A DNA stretch of 64,000 nt from an uncultured Eubacterium sp. (GCA_902495595.1 CABUXV010000001.1:1-64000), one strand, 5' to 3'. Numbered from the stretch's first letter, positions 23,232 through 33,360 are shown. The notes: generated from the sequence alone by a model not told the origin. Numbers and translations: made by a program.

Positions 23232-23954
23232 ATGCTTAATAAAGATAGAATGCCTGCGCACGTTGCGGTGATAATGGATGGAAACGGCAGATGGGCTAAG
23301 CAGAAAGGTCTGCCGAGACTGGCAGGTCATAATGCCGGAATGAAAGCGATGAAAAATATAGTGGACCATTCCGATAAACTGGGAATAAAGTATCTTACGG
23401 TGTATGCTTTTTCGACAGAAAACTGGAAACGTTCAATAGCTGAGGTTTCGGGTATTTTCAAGCTGCTTGTGACATATGTAAACAGTGATTTGAAAGGTCT
23501 TATACAAAATAACGTAAGAGTTAAAGTTCTGGGGGACTACAGCGCTTTGCCTAAAGATGCTGTAAAGAGTCTTGAAAAGACTTTATATGAGACGAAAGAT
23601 AATACGGGACTTCAGTTTAACATAGCTCTTAATTATGGAGGAAGAGATGAGATAAAGAAAGCTGTTGTCTCCATCGGGCAGAGGATTAAATCCGGAGATT
23701 TGGAACCTGAAAGTATAACGGAGGAGCTTATAGGACAGCAGTTGTTTACCGGAAAATTTCAAGCAGATGTGCCTGACCCGGAGCTTATAATAAGAACAAG
23801 CGGAGAGCTGAGGCTGTCTAATTTTCTTCTATGGCAGAGCGCATATAGCGAACTTGTTTTCCCTGATGTTTTGTGGCCTGATTTTACACCTGAAGAATAC
23901 GAAAAGGCTATTGCGGATTATCAGAGCAGGGAAAGACGTTTTGGAGGTAGATAG
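23232..23954 (+). CDS. uppS: Undecaprenyl diphosphate synthase
   Basis: A 240-residue cis-prenyltransferase that makes the C55 lipid carrier for peptidoglycan. Signatures: VAVIMDGNGRWAKQKGLPRL with the catalytic Asp, GHNAGMKA, FSTENWKR, and LIIRTSGELRLSNFLLWQSA. The length is normal. It is followed by cdsA after three bases, so co-translation is likely. Confidence 0.97.
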   Translation: MLNKDRMPAHVAVIMDGNGRWAKQKGLPRLAGHNAGMKAMKNIVDHSDKLGIKYLTVYAFSTENWKRSIAEVSGIFKLLVTYVNSDLKGLIQNNVRVKVLGDYSALPKDAVKSLEKTLYETKDNTGLQFNIALNYGGRDEIKKAVVSIGQRIKSGDLEPESITEELIGQQLFTGKFQADVPDPELIIRTSGELRLSNFLLWQSAYSELVFPDVLWPDFTPEEYEKAIADYQSRERRFGGR

Positions 23955-23957
23955 ATT

Positions 23958-24749
23958 ATGAAAACCAGAGTACTTTCGGGACTTATCATGCTGCCGCTTC
24001 TGATAATATTGTATTTAGGCGGATATGTCCTTTTAGCAGCATGTTTTTTAATTGGAATTATGGGAGTGAGAGAGTTTTACAATGGCTTTAAGTCTATGGA
24101 TGTAAAACCGAATTTTGCAATAGCATGTATAGCTGCTGCGGCGCTTTATGTAATAAATCTCTTCGGCGAGAAATATGAATGGTATATGCTGTGGTTCTTC
24201 GGATGCGTACTTGCAAGTCTTCTGTATTTGTTCAATATTGAGCACAGAAAGCTGGAAGATGCCATGGCAACGGTAACCGGCATATTCTATGTTGTGTTTT
24301 TTTCATTCCACGTTACGCTCGTAGATCAGGCAGGGCCCTACAGCAATCTTGTATGGCTTATAGTCATAACGGCTTTTGGAACTGATATTATGGCTTATTT
24401 CTCGGGTTATCTTCTGGGAAAACATAAGCTGTGCCCTAAGATAAGCCCTAAAAAAACAATTGAAGGTTCTGTGGGAGGAATCCTGGGCAGTGTAATTTTC
24501 AGCGGAATCTTTGGATATTTTGTAATGCCGGATATATTGATACACTGTCTTGTCATAGGTGTTTTGGGCGGAATAGTGTCACAGTTTGGCGATTTGACAG
24601 CATCTATATTCAAACGGAAGATGGGTATAAAGGACTATGGAAATCTCATTCCGGGTCATGGCGGTATATTAGACAGATTTGACAGTGTTTTGTTTACCGG
24701 ACCTATGGTGTATTATTATATAGTTTTGGTTATTGGCTATATGCCGTAA
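23958..24749 (+). CDS. cdsA: Phosphatidate cytidylyltransferase
   Basis: A 263-residue integral membrane enzyme with about seven or eight membrane segments that forms CDP-diacylglycerol. The C-terminal family signature is GDLTASIFKRKMGIKDYGN followed by PGHGGILDRFDSVLF. It occurs in the usual position between uppS and dxr. Confidence 0.96.
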   Translation: MKTRVLSGLIMLPLLIILYLGGYVLLAACFLIGIMGVREFYNGFKSMDVKPNFAIACIAAAALYVINLFGEKYEWYMLWFFGCVLASLLYLFNIEHRKLEDAMATVTGIFYVVFFSFHVTLVDQAGPYSNLVWLIVITAFGTDIMAYFSGYLLGKHKLCPKISPKKTIEGSVGGILGSVIFSGIFGYFVMPDILIHCLVIGVLGGIVSQFGDLTASIFKRKMGIKDYGNLIPGHGGILDRFDSVLFTGPMVYYYIVLVIGYMP

Positions 24750-24807
24750 TTTTAAGTCATAATAAAAAGATTTTAAGCGATTCTCAGTACGGAGGAATTC
24801 AGTTTAT

Positions 24808-25956
24808 ATGAAAAAAATATCAATTTTGGGCAGTACAGGTTCCATAGGGACTCAGGCTCTTGATGTGATAGCGGATAATAAAGATAAATTTAAGGTTGTG
24901 GCTCTTTCATGTGCGAAGAGCCTCGATTTGCTTTGCAGACAAATTGAAGAATTTAAACCGGAGGCTGTGTCGGTAAAGGATGAGAAAGATGCTCTTTATA
25001 TTTCACGAAAATATAAAGATGTTGATGTGGTTTACGGCATGGAAGGTCTGAAATCCATAGCATCTATGAATAGCTGCGATATGGTTTTAAATTCCCTTAT
25101 GGGAATGCGGGGACTTGAGCCGACTCTTGCAGCAATAGAAAGCGGAAAGGATATAGCTTTTGCCAATAAGGAAACATTGGTCGTAGGCGGGGAGCTGGTT
25201 ATGGAGGCAGTCAGGAGAAAAGGTGTAAAACTTCTTCCCGTAGACAGTGAACACAGCGCTATATTTCAAAGTCTGCAGGGTAACGAAAATAACGGAATAA
25301 AGAGAATAATTCTGACGGCTTCGGGAGGACCTTTCAGAGGGTATAGTCTTAAGCAGCTGGAAGAAGTCACGTTGGAGCAGGCTCTGAATCATCCCAACTG
25401 GTCAATGGGCAGCAAGATAACGATAGATTCAGCAACTATGATGAATAAAGGTCTTGAAGTAATAGAGGCGAAATGGCTTTTTGATGTGCCTCTTGAAAAA
25501 ATACAGATAGTCGTTCATCCTCAGAGTATACTTCATTCGGCAGTGGAATATATGGATTCTTCCGTTATAGGGCAGATGGGAAAGCCTGATATGCGTGTGC
25601 CTATAGCGTATGCTTTTTCATATCCTGACAGGCTTGATTTGGAAAATATAGCAGAAAGTCTCGATTTTTTCAGTCTTAAGGATGGGATGTCGTTTTATCC
25701 TGCTGACAGAGATGTATTTAAAACCATTGGTCTTGCATATGAAGCCGGGGAAAAGGGCGGAAGCTATCCGGTAATATTAAACGGAGCCAATGAAGTATTA
25801 GTGGATATGTTCTTGAAGGGCAGAATAAAGTTTATAGATATACAGAATTTGCTTTCGGAGATTATGGAGCGGCATGATGCCGAATATGGTCTTGATATTG
25901 AGGGGATATTGGAAGCAGATAAGCGGATAAGAGAAGAAGTGAGGATGATGGTTTAG
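24808..25956 (+). CDS. dxr: 1-deoxy-D-xylulose-5-phosphate reductoisomerase
   Basis: A 382-residue NADPH-dependent enzyme of the MEP isoprenoid pathway (fosmidomycin target). It has the Rossmann motif ILGSTGSIGTQALDVI, ANKETLVVGGELV, PVDSEHSAIFQSLQG, and the GGPFRGYSL/HPNWSMGSKITIDSATMMNKG active-site stretch. With ispG downstream and uppS upstream, this operon holds several isoprenoid steps. Confidence 0.97.
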   Translation: MKKISILGSTGSIGTQALDVIADNKDKFKVVALSCAKSLDLLCRQIEEFKPEAVSVKDEKDALYISRKYKDVDVVYGMEGLKSIASMNSCDMVLNSLMGMRGLEPTLAAIESGKDIAFANKETLVVGGELVMEAVRRKGVKLLPVDSEHSAIFQSLQGNENNGIKRIILTASGGPFRGYSLKQLEEVTLEQALNHPNWSMGSKITIDSATMMNKGLEVIEAKWLFDVPLEKIQIVVHPQSILHSAVEYMDSSVIGQMGKPDMRVPIAYAFSYPDRLDLENIAESLDFFSLKDGMSFYPADRDVFKTIGLAYEAGEKGGSYPVILNGANEVLVDMFLKGRIKFIDIQNLLSEIMERHDAEYGLDIEGILEADKRIREEVRMMV

Positions 25957-25970
25957 CGGGAGGATTTTTT

Positions 25971-26984
25971 ATGACCATAATTTATGCGATTATAATATTT
26001 TGCATACTTATATTTGTCCATGAACTGGGACATTTTATCGTAGCGAAGGCCTGCGGAGTAAAAGTTAATGAATTTTCCATAGGAATGGGACCGGCTTTTT
26101 TTAAACGTCAAAAAGGTGAAACACTTTACGCATTGAGAATATTTCCTATTGGCGGTTTTTGTGCTATGGAAGGCGAAGATGAAGATTCTGATGATGAAAG
26201 AGCATTCAATAATAAACCTGCATGGCAAAGAGCATGCGTTTTGGCTGCGGGAGCATTTATGAATCTGCTTACAGCTGTTGTACTTTTAATAATTATAGCC
26301 TTTTGGTCCGGACAGCCCACTACTACTGTAGATAAAGTACTTGAAGATTCGCCTGCGTATACTGCCGGTATAGAGCAGGGCGATAAAATAGTTTCGATAA
26401 ACGGAAAAGATGTGAATGAGTGGAATGATGTTATAGAGATAATAGGTCCCAGCAAGGATGATAAAGCTGAAATATCGGTTCTGCGTGACGGGACAGAAGT
26501 GAATATTACATCACAGCTTGTTTATGATGAGGAAGCAGGAAGGAATAAAGTAGGAATATCTCCGACCTCAGAACATAATTTGGGAGCATCAATAGTTACA
26601 GGTATAAAAAATACCGGCAATATGACTGTGATGATGTATGATATTCTTAAAAAACTTATTACAGGTGAAGTATCGGCAAAGGAATTGAGCGGTCCTGTGG
26701 GAATAGTTTATGCTGTTAATGATTCGGCAAAAGCAGGTATTATATATGTTGTTTATTTATCTGCGCTTCTAAGTCTGAATCTGGCTGTAATGAATTTGCT
26801 GCCTTTCCCTGCGCTGGACGGAGGAAGGCTTTTATTTCTTCTGATAAGAAAGATTACCGGAAGACGTGTTACAGATGAGATGGAGGGTCGCATACATTTT
26901 ATAGGTATAATGCTTCTGATGCTTCTGATGGTATATGTTACGTGGAATGATATAGTAAGGTTTGTAGTTCCGATATTCACATAG
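25971..26984 (+). CDS. rseP: Site-2 protease, RIP metalloprotease
   Basis: A 337-residue intramembrane zinc metalloprotease. The first membrane helix carries HELGH (HExxH), a PDZ domain occupies about residues 105-190, and a later helix has NLLPFPALDGGRLLF, in which the Asp is the third zinc ligand. Bacillus RasP cleaves anti-sigma factors and signal-peptide remnants. It is co-transcribed with dxr (14-bp gap) and ispG. Confidence 0.96.
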   Translation: MTIIYAIIIFCILIFVHELGHFIVAKACGVKVNEFSIGMGPAFFKRQKGETLYALRIFPIGGFCAMEGEDEDSDDERAFNNKPAWQRACVLAAGAFMNLLTAVVLLIIIAFWSGQPTTTVDKVLEDSPAYTAGIEQGDKIVSINGKDVNEWNDVIEIIGPSKDDKAEISVLRDGTEVNITSQLVYDEEAGRNKVGISPTSEHNLGASIVTGIKNTGNMTVMMYDILKKLITGEVSAKELSGPVGIVYAVNDSAKAGIIYVVYLSALLSLNLAVMNLLPFPALDGGRLLFLLIRKITGRRVTDEMEGRIHFIGIMLLMLLMVYVTWNDIVRFVVPIFT

Positions 26985-27015
26985 ATGTTTTAAAAAGATA
27001 TGACGAGGTAGGATT

Positions 27016-28089
27016 ATGAAAAAAACAGTTTTCTGCGGAGATGTCAAGATAGGAGGAGATGCTCCCGTTTCCATACAATCTATGACTAATACCGATACAA
27101 GAGATGTAAAATCAACTTTAAAACAGATTGAGAACTTAAGAGAACTGGGCTGTCAGATAGTAAGAATGGCAGTTCCTGATATGGAAGCTGCATATGCTCT
27201 TAAGGATATTAAAGAGAAAGCAGGTATACCTGTGGTTGCCGATATACATTTTGATTACAGACTTGCTGTTCAGGCTATTAAATCCGGAGCGGACAAAATA
27301 AGAATAAATCCCGGGAACATAGGCTCCGAGGAGGGTGTAAGGCAAATTGCAAAACTTGCCGGGGAAAGACAAATTCCCATAAGAGTAGGGGTGAATTCAG
27401 GTTCTCTTGAAAGGGATATTCTTATGAAATATGGGAAAGTTACGGCAGATGGACTTGCAGAAAGCGCGTTAAGAAATGTAGAGGCTTTAGAAAAGTATGA
27501 TTTTAATGATATAGTAATATCTCTTAAATCTTCGGATGTCAAAATGAACTACGAAGCGTATAAGATTGTCAGTAGTAAGTCAGATTATCCTTTGCATATA
27601 GGAGTTACGGAGGCGGGGACTCCTGCAAGAGGAAAGATAAAATCGGCAGCAGGAATAGGAGCGCTGCTTTTGGAGGGAATAGGAAACACAATGAGAGTTT
27701 CATTGACTTCAGATCCGGCAGAAGAGGTTGTATTTGCAAAAGAGCTTTTGGAAGCGCTGGGAATAAGAAAGCCGGATGTGGAAATAATATCCTGCCCTAC
27801 TTGCGGTCGTACAGAGGTGGATCTTGAAAAAATAATAAAGGATATAGAAGAACGTCTTCGAAAACCTTCGGCGCAAAGTATCAAAGGTTTAAAACTGGCC
27901 GTCATGGGATGTGTTGTAAATGGTCCGGGAGAATCAAAAGGCGCAGACATAGGAGTTGCCTGCGGAAAGGGAAAGGGCGTTATATTTATAGACGGAGAGA
28001 TTGTAAAGACGGTGAACGAGGATAAAATAGCAGAAGAATTAATTGTATTGGCGGAGAGATATGTTAAAGATACTGGAAAATTGCGTTGA
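27016..28089 (+). CDS. ispG: 4-hydroxy-3-methylbut-2-enyl diphosphate synthase
   Basis: A 357-residue Fe4S4 enzyme of the MEP pathway. SIQSMTNTDTRDV at the N-terminus, IRINPGNIG, the cluster ligands in SCPTCGRT, and the third Cys in MGCVVNGPGESKGADIG are all present. Bacillus usually has proS at this place in the cluster; here ispG follows rseP directly. Its end overlaps the start of polC by 29 bases. Confidence 0.97.
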   Translation: MKKTVFCGDVKIGGDAPVSIQSMTNTDTRDVKSTLKQIENLRELGCQIVRMAVPDMEAAYALKDIKEKAGIPVVADIHFDYRLAVQAIKSGADKIRINPGNIGSEEGVRQIAKLAGERQIPIRVGVNSGSLERDILMKYGKVTADGLAESALRNVEALEKYDFNDIVISLKSSDVKMNYEAYKIVSSKSDYPLHIGVTEAGTPARGKIKSAAGIGALLLEGIGNTMRVSLTSDPAEEVVFAKELLEALGIRKPDVEIISCPTCGRTEVDLEKIIKDIEERLRKPSAQSIKGLKLAVMGCVVNGPGESKGADIGVACGKGKGVIFIDGEIVKTVNEDKIAEELIVLAERYVKDTGKLR

Positions 28090-31000
28090 TTTTTCAAAGC
28101 TTGGAAATCACGAAGCAAACGAACTTAGGGCAGAGACAAAAAAGGCTGTAATTTCAGAGCAGGATAGAATTCTGTATTTGGAACTGGAGCTTAATTTTGT
28201 GCTGCCTGTTGAAAGCATAGATAAATTTAAAAGAAGTCTTACAGGCAGATTAAAAGGCATAGAAGACGTAAAACTTGATATCTCATACAGGGATTTGGCT
28301 CAGACGTTAGATGAATACATGCCTATGTATATACAGCATATGATAGGGATTGTAAATGGAAAATTCGCTCATGTAACAAAAACCATATATGCTGATGATT
28401 TTATTTTGGATGATAGTAAACTGACTATATATGCGCTTGGAGAAGTATCTGTGGAGATTTTGAATAAAGAAGTGGCATTCAGATTCAGAGAGCTGCTCTT
28501 AAGGGATTTAAATCTGGATGTCGATGTGGTATTTGAAAACAAGCGTGATGCATATAAAGAAGTCGGAAAGCATATGGAGGAAAAAGAACGTATTGTAATA
28601 CAAAGACATCGTGAACAGGCTTTAGAGGCTTTTTCTGCAAGGCAAAAAGATCATGACAGCGGTACGTCGGGGCAGACTCACGTCTTTTCACAAAATGCAG
28701 GACAGGGGGCAGCTCAGTTTAAAGGAAAAAGAAGACGCGGATATGTACCTGTGAAAGGCAATGTGATAATGGGAGCATCTGTAACAGGTGAAAGTATTCC
28801 CATAGGAGATGTACATTCGGAGAGCGGTGTTGTAATTATAGAAGGAGAACTCTTTAAAAAGGATTCCAGAACAACTAAGTCTGACAGTAAGCTTGTTACT
28901 TTGTTTGTTACTGATAAGAGAACGAGCATATGTATAAAATCTTTTGTAGTAAACCAAAAATGGGACGATATAAATAATTGCCTTAATCCCGGAGACGGAG
29001 TTAAGGTAAAAGGTCAGGCTCAGTGGGACAGATTTGACAACTGTACCGTTATAATGGCTGACAGTATAGAGAAAGTAGAAAAAAAGGAACGGGTAGATAC
29101 ATATCCGGAAAAGAGAGTTGAACTTCACGCGCATACTAAAATGAGCGCTATGGATGGTCTTAATGATGTAAATCAGATGATTAAGACAGCAGAAAAATGG
29201 GGACATAAAGCAGTGGCTATAACGGATCACGGTGTAGTTCAGGCGTTTCCTGACGCTTCTCATGCGGGAAAAGATATAAAGATTTTATACGGGTGTGAAG
29301 GATATCTGCTTGAAGACAGAGATTTAATAAATGAGGATGGCTCTATAAACTATAAAGGCAGAGGAACAAATCACGTAATAATATTTGCCAAGAACAGCCA
29401 GGGTATGAGAAACTTGTATAAACTTGTATCTTTATCTCATTTGAATTATTTTTATAAAAAACCGAGAATTCCAAAATCTGTTTTAACTAAATATCGTGAG
29501 GGACTTATAGTCGGTTCGGCATGTGAAGCAGGAGAAATATACAGGGCCGTTTTAAAAAATGAAAGCGATGAAGAAATTGAAAGACTTGTTAACTTTTATG
29601 ATTATCTGGAGATACAGCCGATTGTAAACAACAAGTTTCTTATAGAAGCAGGAACTGTTAAAAATGAAGATGAACTGAGGGAAAACAACAAAAAGATAGT
29701 GGCTCTTGGCGATAAGTACGGAAAGCCGGTAGTTGCCACTTGTGATTCTCATTATTTTGATGCTGAGGAAGCCTTGTACAGAAGAATTATAATGGCAGGA
29801 CAGGGATTTAAGGATGTAGAAGGAGATGAAGGTCTTTATTTCCGAACGACAGATGAAATGATGGAAGAATTTAAATATCTGGGAGAGGATATTGCATATA
29901 AAGTCGTAATTGAGAATCCAAATATGATTGCCGATATGATAGAAAGGATGATGCCTGTACCGGAAGGAAAATTTCCTCCTAAAATAGCCGGCGCAGAAGA
30001 AGATTTAAGAAAGGCATGTGAGCAAAAAGCCGCTTCAATGTATGGCTCGCCTCTTCCAGAGGAAATAAGAGCACGCCTTGACAAAGAACTGAATTCAATT
30101 ATTGACAATGGGTATGCCGTAATGTACCGTTCAGCGGAACTTCTCGTAAAAAAGTCACTGTCCGATGGATATCTGGTAGGGTCAAGAGGTTCTGTGGGCT
30201 CTTCTTTTGCAGCTACAATGTCAGGAATAACGGAAGTGAATCCTCTGCCTCCCCATTATCTTTGTCCTAACTGTAAAAATCTTGAATGGGGGGACAATGA
30301 ACTTTACGACTGCGGTGTGGATATGCCGGACAAGATATGTCCTAAATGCGGAACTCCTTACAGCAAGGAAGGATTTACCATACCATTTGAAACATTTCTT
30401 GGATTTGAAGCGAATAAGGAGCCGGATATAGACCTTAATTTTGCAGGAGAATATCAGGGTACAGCACAAAGATATGTAGAGGAAATATTCGGTAAAGAAA
30501 ACGTATATAAAGCAGGAACCATAAGTGCGGTGAAGGCAAAGATTGCATATGGATATGTAGCCAGATATTTTGAAGAACGGGAAATAAACGTCAATAAATT
30601 TGAAGTGGACAGGCTTACGGATTGCTGCACAGGTGTAAAGAAAACCTCGGGACAGCATCCGGGCGGAATAATAATAGTTCCTGACGGACACGAAATTTAT
30701 GAATTCTGTCCGGTGCAGCATCCCGCAAATGATGTTAAATCCGATGTAATAACAACACATTTTGATTATCATTCCATAGATAAAAACTTATTGAAACTGG
30801 ATATTCTGGGACATGATGCTCCGTCCATGATAAGACAGCTTCAGGATATGACAGGAGTGGATCCGACCAAAGTGCCTATAAAGGATGACAAGGTAATGAG
30901 CATATTTAAAGGTACAGAAGGTCTTGATATAAAGGATCCTGAATACAGATTTAAGCACGGAAGTTATGGCATCCCGGAGTTTGGAACTAAATTCGTAAGA

Positions 31001-31846
31001 CAGATGCTTGATGATACTAAGCCGGAAGCTTTTGCCGATTTAGTTCGTATTTCCGGATTTTCACATGGCACAGATGTGTGGCTGAATAATGCACAGGAAC
31101 TTATAGTAAGCGGTACGGCAACCATGAAAGATGCCATATCAACAAGAGATGACATAATGAACTATCTGCGTCTTAAAGGTGTGCCGAATAAGGATGCTTT
31201 TACCATAATGGAAAAAGTCCGCAAAGGAAAAGGGCTTACAGAGGAACAGGAAGTTATAATGAGGGAGAACAATGTTCCCGAGTGGTACATAGAATCATGC
31301 AAGAAGATAAAATACATGTTTCCAAGAGCTCATGCGGTTGCCTATGTTATGATGTCAAACAGAATTGCCTATTACAAAGTGTATTATCCTGTAGCTTTCT
31401 ATTCTGTTTATTTCACTGCTAAGGTGGCATATTTTGATGAAAAAATCATACTTAAGGGAAGAGATGCTATCCTTGATCGTATGGATGAAATTATTAAAAA
31501 AGGAAAAGATGCTTCCAAGAAAGAGGAAGACGAGCTGCCGGTACTTGAAGTGGCATATGAAATGTGCGCAAGGGGATATGAGTTTGCTCCTGCCAGACTT
31601 GGAATATCAGACAGCATGAGGTTTTTAGCCCACGAAGGCAAAGTGCTTCTGCCATTTGTAGCTATTACAGGAGTGGGTGAAGGAGCGGCTAAGATGTTTG
31701 CCGAAGAATATAAGAACAGACCGTATGAGACGGTAGAAGACGTCAGTGACAGGGGGAAAGTAAACAAGTCTGCGATAGACGAGCTGCGGCAGCACGGAGT
31801 TCTCGACGGGCTTCCGGAGACAGCGCAGATAAGCTTGTTTGGTTAG
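28061..31846 (+). CDS. polC: DNA polymerase III PolC-type alpha subunit lacking the inserted exonuclease domain
   Basis: A 1261-residue replicase. An N-terminal domain (1-220), an OB fold (about 225-340), the PHP domain (ELHAHTKMSAMDG with H356; AITDHGVVQAFP), a four-Cys zinc site (CPNC...CPKC), and the palm motif PDIDLNFAGEYQ are intact. In Bacillus PolC (about 1437 aa) a DnaQ-like 3'-5' exonuclease with VFDVETTG interrupts the PHP domain after the EGYL/EANL strand. Here residues about 412-437 run from EGYLLED straight to NHVIIFAKNSQGMRNLYKLV through about 18 linker residues, and no ExoI-III motifs exist in the protein. The length deficit, about 175 residues, equals the missing domain. The start is at ATG 28061, overlapping ispG. 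Confidence 0.95.
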   Translation: MLKILENCVDFSKLGNHEANELRAETKKAVISEQDRILYLELELNFVLPVESIDKFKRSLTGRLKGIEDVKLDISYRDLAQTLDEYMPMYIQHMIGIVNGKFAHVTKTIYADDFILDDSKLTIYALGEVSVEILNKEVAFRFRELLLRDLNLDVDVVFENKRDAYKEVGKHMEEKERIVIQRHREQALEAFSARQKDHDSGTSGQTHVFSQNAGQGAAQFKGKRRRGYVPVKGNVIMGASVTGESIPIGDVHSESGVVIIEGELFKKDSRTTKSDSKLVTLFVTDKRTSICIKSFVVNQKWDDINNCLNPGDGVKVKGQAQWDRFDNCTVIMADSIEKVEKKERVDTYPEKRVELHAHTKMSAMDGLNDVNQMIKTAEKWGHKAVAITDHGVVQAFPDASHAGKDIKILYGCEGYLLEDRDLINEDGSINYKGRGTNHVIIFAKNSQGMRNLYKLVSLSHLNYFYKKPRIPKSVLTKYREGLIVGSACEAGEIYRAVLKNESDEEIERLVNFYDYLEIQPIVNNKFLIEAGTVKNEDELRENNKKIVALGDKYGKPVVATCDSHYFDAEEALYRRIIMAGQGFKDVEGDEGLYFRTTDEMMEEFKYLGEDIAYKVVIENPNMIADMIERMMPVPEGKFPPKIAGAEEDLRKACEQKAASMYGSPLPEEIRARLDKELNSIIDNGYAVMYRSAELLVKKSLSDGYLVGSRGSVGSSFAATMSGITEVNPLPPHYLCPNCKNLEWGDNELYDCGVDMPDKICPKCGTPYSKEGFTIPFETFLGFEANKEPDIDLNFAGEYQGTAQRYVEEIFGKENVYKAGTISAVKAKIAYGYVARYFEEREINVNKFEVDRLTDCCTGVKKTSGQHPGGIIIVPDGHEIYEFCPVQHPANDVKSDVITTHFDYHSIDKNLLKLDILGHDAPSMIRQLQDMTGVDPTKVPIKDDKVMSIFKGTEGLDIKDPEYRFKHGSYGIPEFGTKFVRQMLDDTKPEAFADLVRISGFSHGTDVWLNNAQELIVSGTATMKDAISTRDDIMNYLRLKGVPNKDAFTIMEKVRKGKGLTEEQEVIMRENNVPEWYIESCKKIKYMFPRAHAVAYVMMSNRIAYYKVYYPVAFYSVYFTAKVAYFDEKIILKGRDAILDRMDEIIKKGKDASKKEEDELPVLEVAYEMCARGYEFAPARLGISDSMRFLAHEGKVLLPFVAITGVGEGAAKMFAEEYKNRPYETVEDVSDRGKVNKSAIDELRQHGVLDGLPETAQISLFG

Positions 31847-31889
31847 ATTATTTTTAAGTTTTTTATTTTATATAAAGGGAGGAATTTTT

Positions 31890-33233
31890 GTGTCAATCAC
31901 ACTAAGCCTTATATTAGTAGTATTTTTTCTTTTTATGAATGCATTTTTTGTTGTAGCTGAATTTTCGCTTGTGAGGGTAAGAAAATCACAGCTTCAGATA
32001 GCTGAGGAAGAAGGCAAGAGCGGAGTTAAAGCGGCGCTTCGGATTGCAAATAATGTAAATGCGTATCTTTCTGCATGCCAGCTTGGTATAACTTTGGCAT
32101 CGCTGGCACTTGGCTGGCTTGGAGAGCCTGCTGTTTCAGAACTTATAAAACCGGGACTTGCCATGTTTGGATTATCGGATGAGGCTATTTCGGCAATTGC
32201 TGTTGCTTTGGGATTCGCATTGGTTACAGCGCTTCACATAGTTTTGGGAGAGCTGATTCCAAAATCTTTGGCTATATTTTCCACTGATAGATATGCAAGA
32301 CTTACGGCAGGACCATTGGTATGGTTTTACAGACTGACTGCTCCTGTGATGTGGCTTTTTAACGCTGTAACCAATGGAGTGATGAAGCTTTTAGGTCATG
32401 ATATAGCCAAAGAGCAGGAAGTGTACACAGGTGAAGAGATACAGCTTCTCATAGATGAAAGCACGGAAAGCGGCTTAATAGACCCCAAACAGAAAGAATT
32501 TGTAGATAATATCTTTACTCTTTACAGCAAAGATGTATATTCGATTATGACTCCAAGAACCGATTTGGAGTGTTTTGACCTGGAACTTCCATACAGCCAG
32601 AATATAGAGATGATAAAGAGATGCCAGCATACAAGATATCCTGTATGCAGAGGAGATAAGGACCATATAGAAGGGTTTATAAACATAAAGGATCTTTATT
32701 GGAATGATGAGAAGATAAGGGATAAATATTATGATAATCTTCCTGTAAGAGAAATAACCGCCGTATCCGAAACGATTTCGGTGCAGAGACTGCTTCAGAT
32801 AATGGAGGACAAGGAAATAAAATTTGTTCTTGTGGTCGATGAATATGGAGGAACTGCCGGGATAGTAACATCATCTGATATTACAGACCAAATTGTCGGA
32901 AGTATAGATGATGAGTATGTACAAAATGAAGATTCAGATGTTGTACCGCTCAGTTTTGACAGTTTTTTGATAGATGCATCGATTCCGGTGTCTGAGGTTA
33001 CGGAACTGATAGGATTCGTTCCCGAAAATGCGGGAGAATGTGAAACCGCAGCAGGTTTGCTTCTCAATATATTTGACAGGATACCTAAGACGGGAGATAA
33101 AATATCGGTGGAATATAAGAACACAAAAGCTACATTTACGGTACTTGCAATGGAAAAGCACCGTATAGAAAAAATAAGTGTAAAAATAGAAAAACATCAG
33201 GTGGATGATAAAGCTTATGAAACATTAAGCTGA
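31890..33233 (+). CDS. CNNM/CorC-type membrane protein with CBS pair (hemolysin-family)
   Basis: A 447-residue protein. Residues 1-190 form a DUF21/CNNM membrane domain (NAFFVVAEFSLVRVRKSQ, the ASLALGWLGEPAV region). A CBS-domain pair occupies about residues 200-330 (MTPRTDLECFDL, VVDEYGGTAGIVTSSDI), and a CorC_HlyC domain lies at the C-terminus. Homologues are implicated in magnesium or other cation export. GTG 31890 is chosen because GGGAGG is seven bases upstream. It interrupts the usual polC-rimP order. Confidence 0.9.
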   Translation: MSITLSLILVVFFLFMNAFFVVAEFSLVRVRKSQLQIAEEEGKSGVKAALRIANNVNAYLSACQLGITLASLALGWLGEPAVSELIKPGLAMFGLSDEAISAIAVALGFALVTALHIVLGELIPKSLAIFSTDRYARLTAGPLVWFYRLTAPVMWLFNAVTNGVMKLLGHDIAKEQEVYTGEEIQLLIDESTESGLIDPKQKEFVDNIFTLYSKDVYSIMTPRTDLECFDLELPYSQNIEMIKRCQHTRYPVCRGDKDHIEGFINIKDLYWNDEKIRDKYYDNLPVREITAVSETISVQRLLQIMEDKEIKFVLVVDEYGGTAGIVTSSDITDQIVGSIDDEYVQNEDSDVVPLSFDSFLIDASIPVSEVTELIGFVPENAGECETAAGLLLNIFDRIPKTGDKISVEYKNTKATFTVLAMEKHRIEKISVKIEKHQVDDKAYETLS

Positions 33234-33270
33234 ATCCAGCTCAATGTTTGATTTATACAACAATTACCCC

Positions 33271-33299
33271 TTGAAATTTCAAGGTTTATGTGATATCAT
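33271..33299 (+). promoter_or_regulatory. Promoter of the rimP-nusA-infB operon
   Basis: TTGAAA (33271-33276), 17 bp, TATCAT (33294-33299), with TG one base ahead of the -10 (extended -10). The inferred start is about 33306, close to the leader hairpin at 33328. Confidence 0.65.
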
Positions 33300-33327
33300 A
33301 CATATAATAAAACTAATCGACTTAGCA

Positions 33328-33360
33328 AGAGTGGGTGAAAAGCCCACTCTTTAATTTTGT
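33328..33360 (+). terminator. Leader hairpin ahead of rimP (attenuator-like)
   Basis: AGAGTGGG (33328-33335) and CCCACTCT (33343-33350) form an 8-bp stem followed by TTAATTTTGT. It lies only about 22 nt after the predicted transcription start, so it acts on this operon's own leader rather than ending the previous gene alone. Confidence 0.6.

Noticed and set aside
28688..29263. 191-aa open frame antisense to polC
   Set aside because: It lies inside the OB/PHP coding region of polC; the composition is typical of antisense frames.
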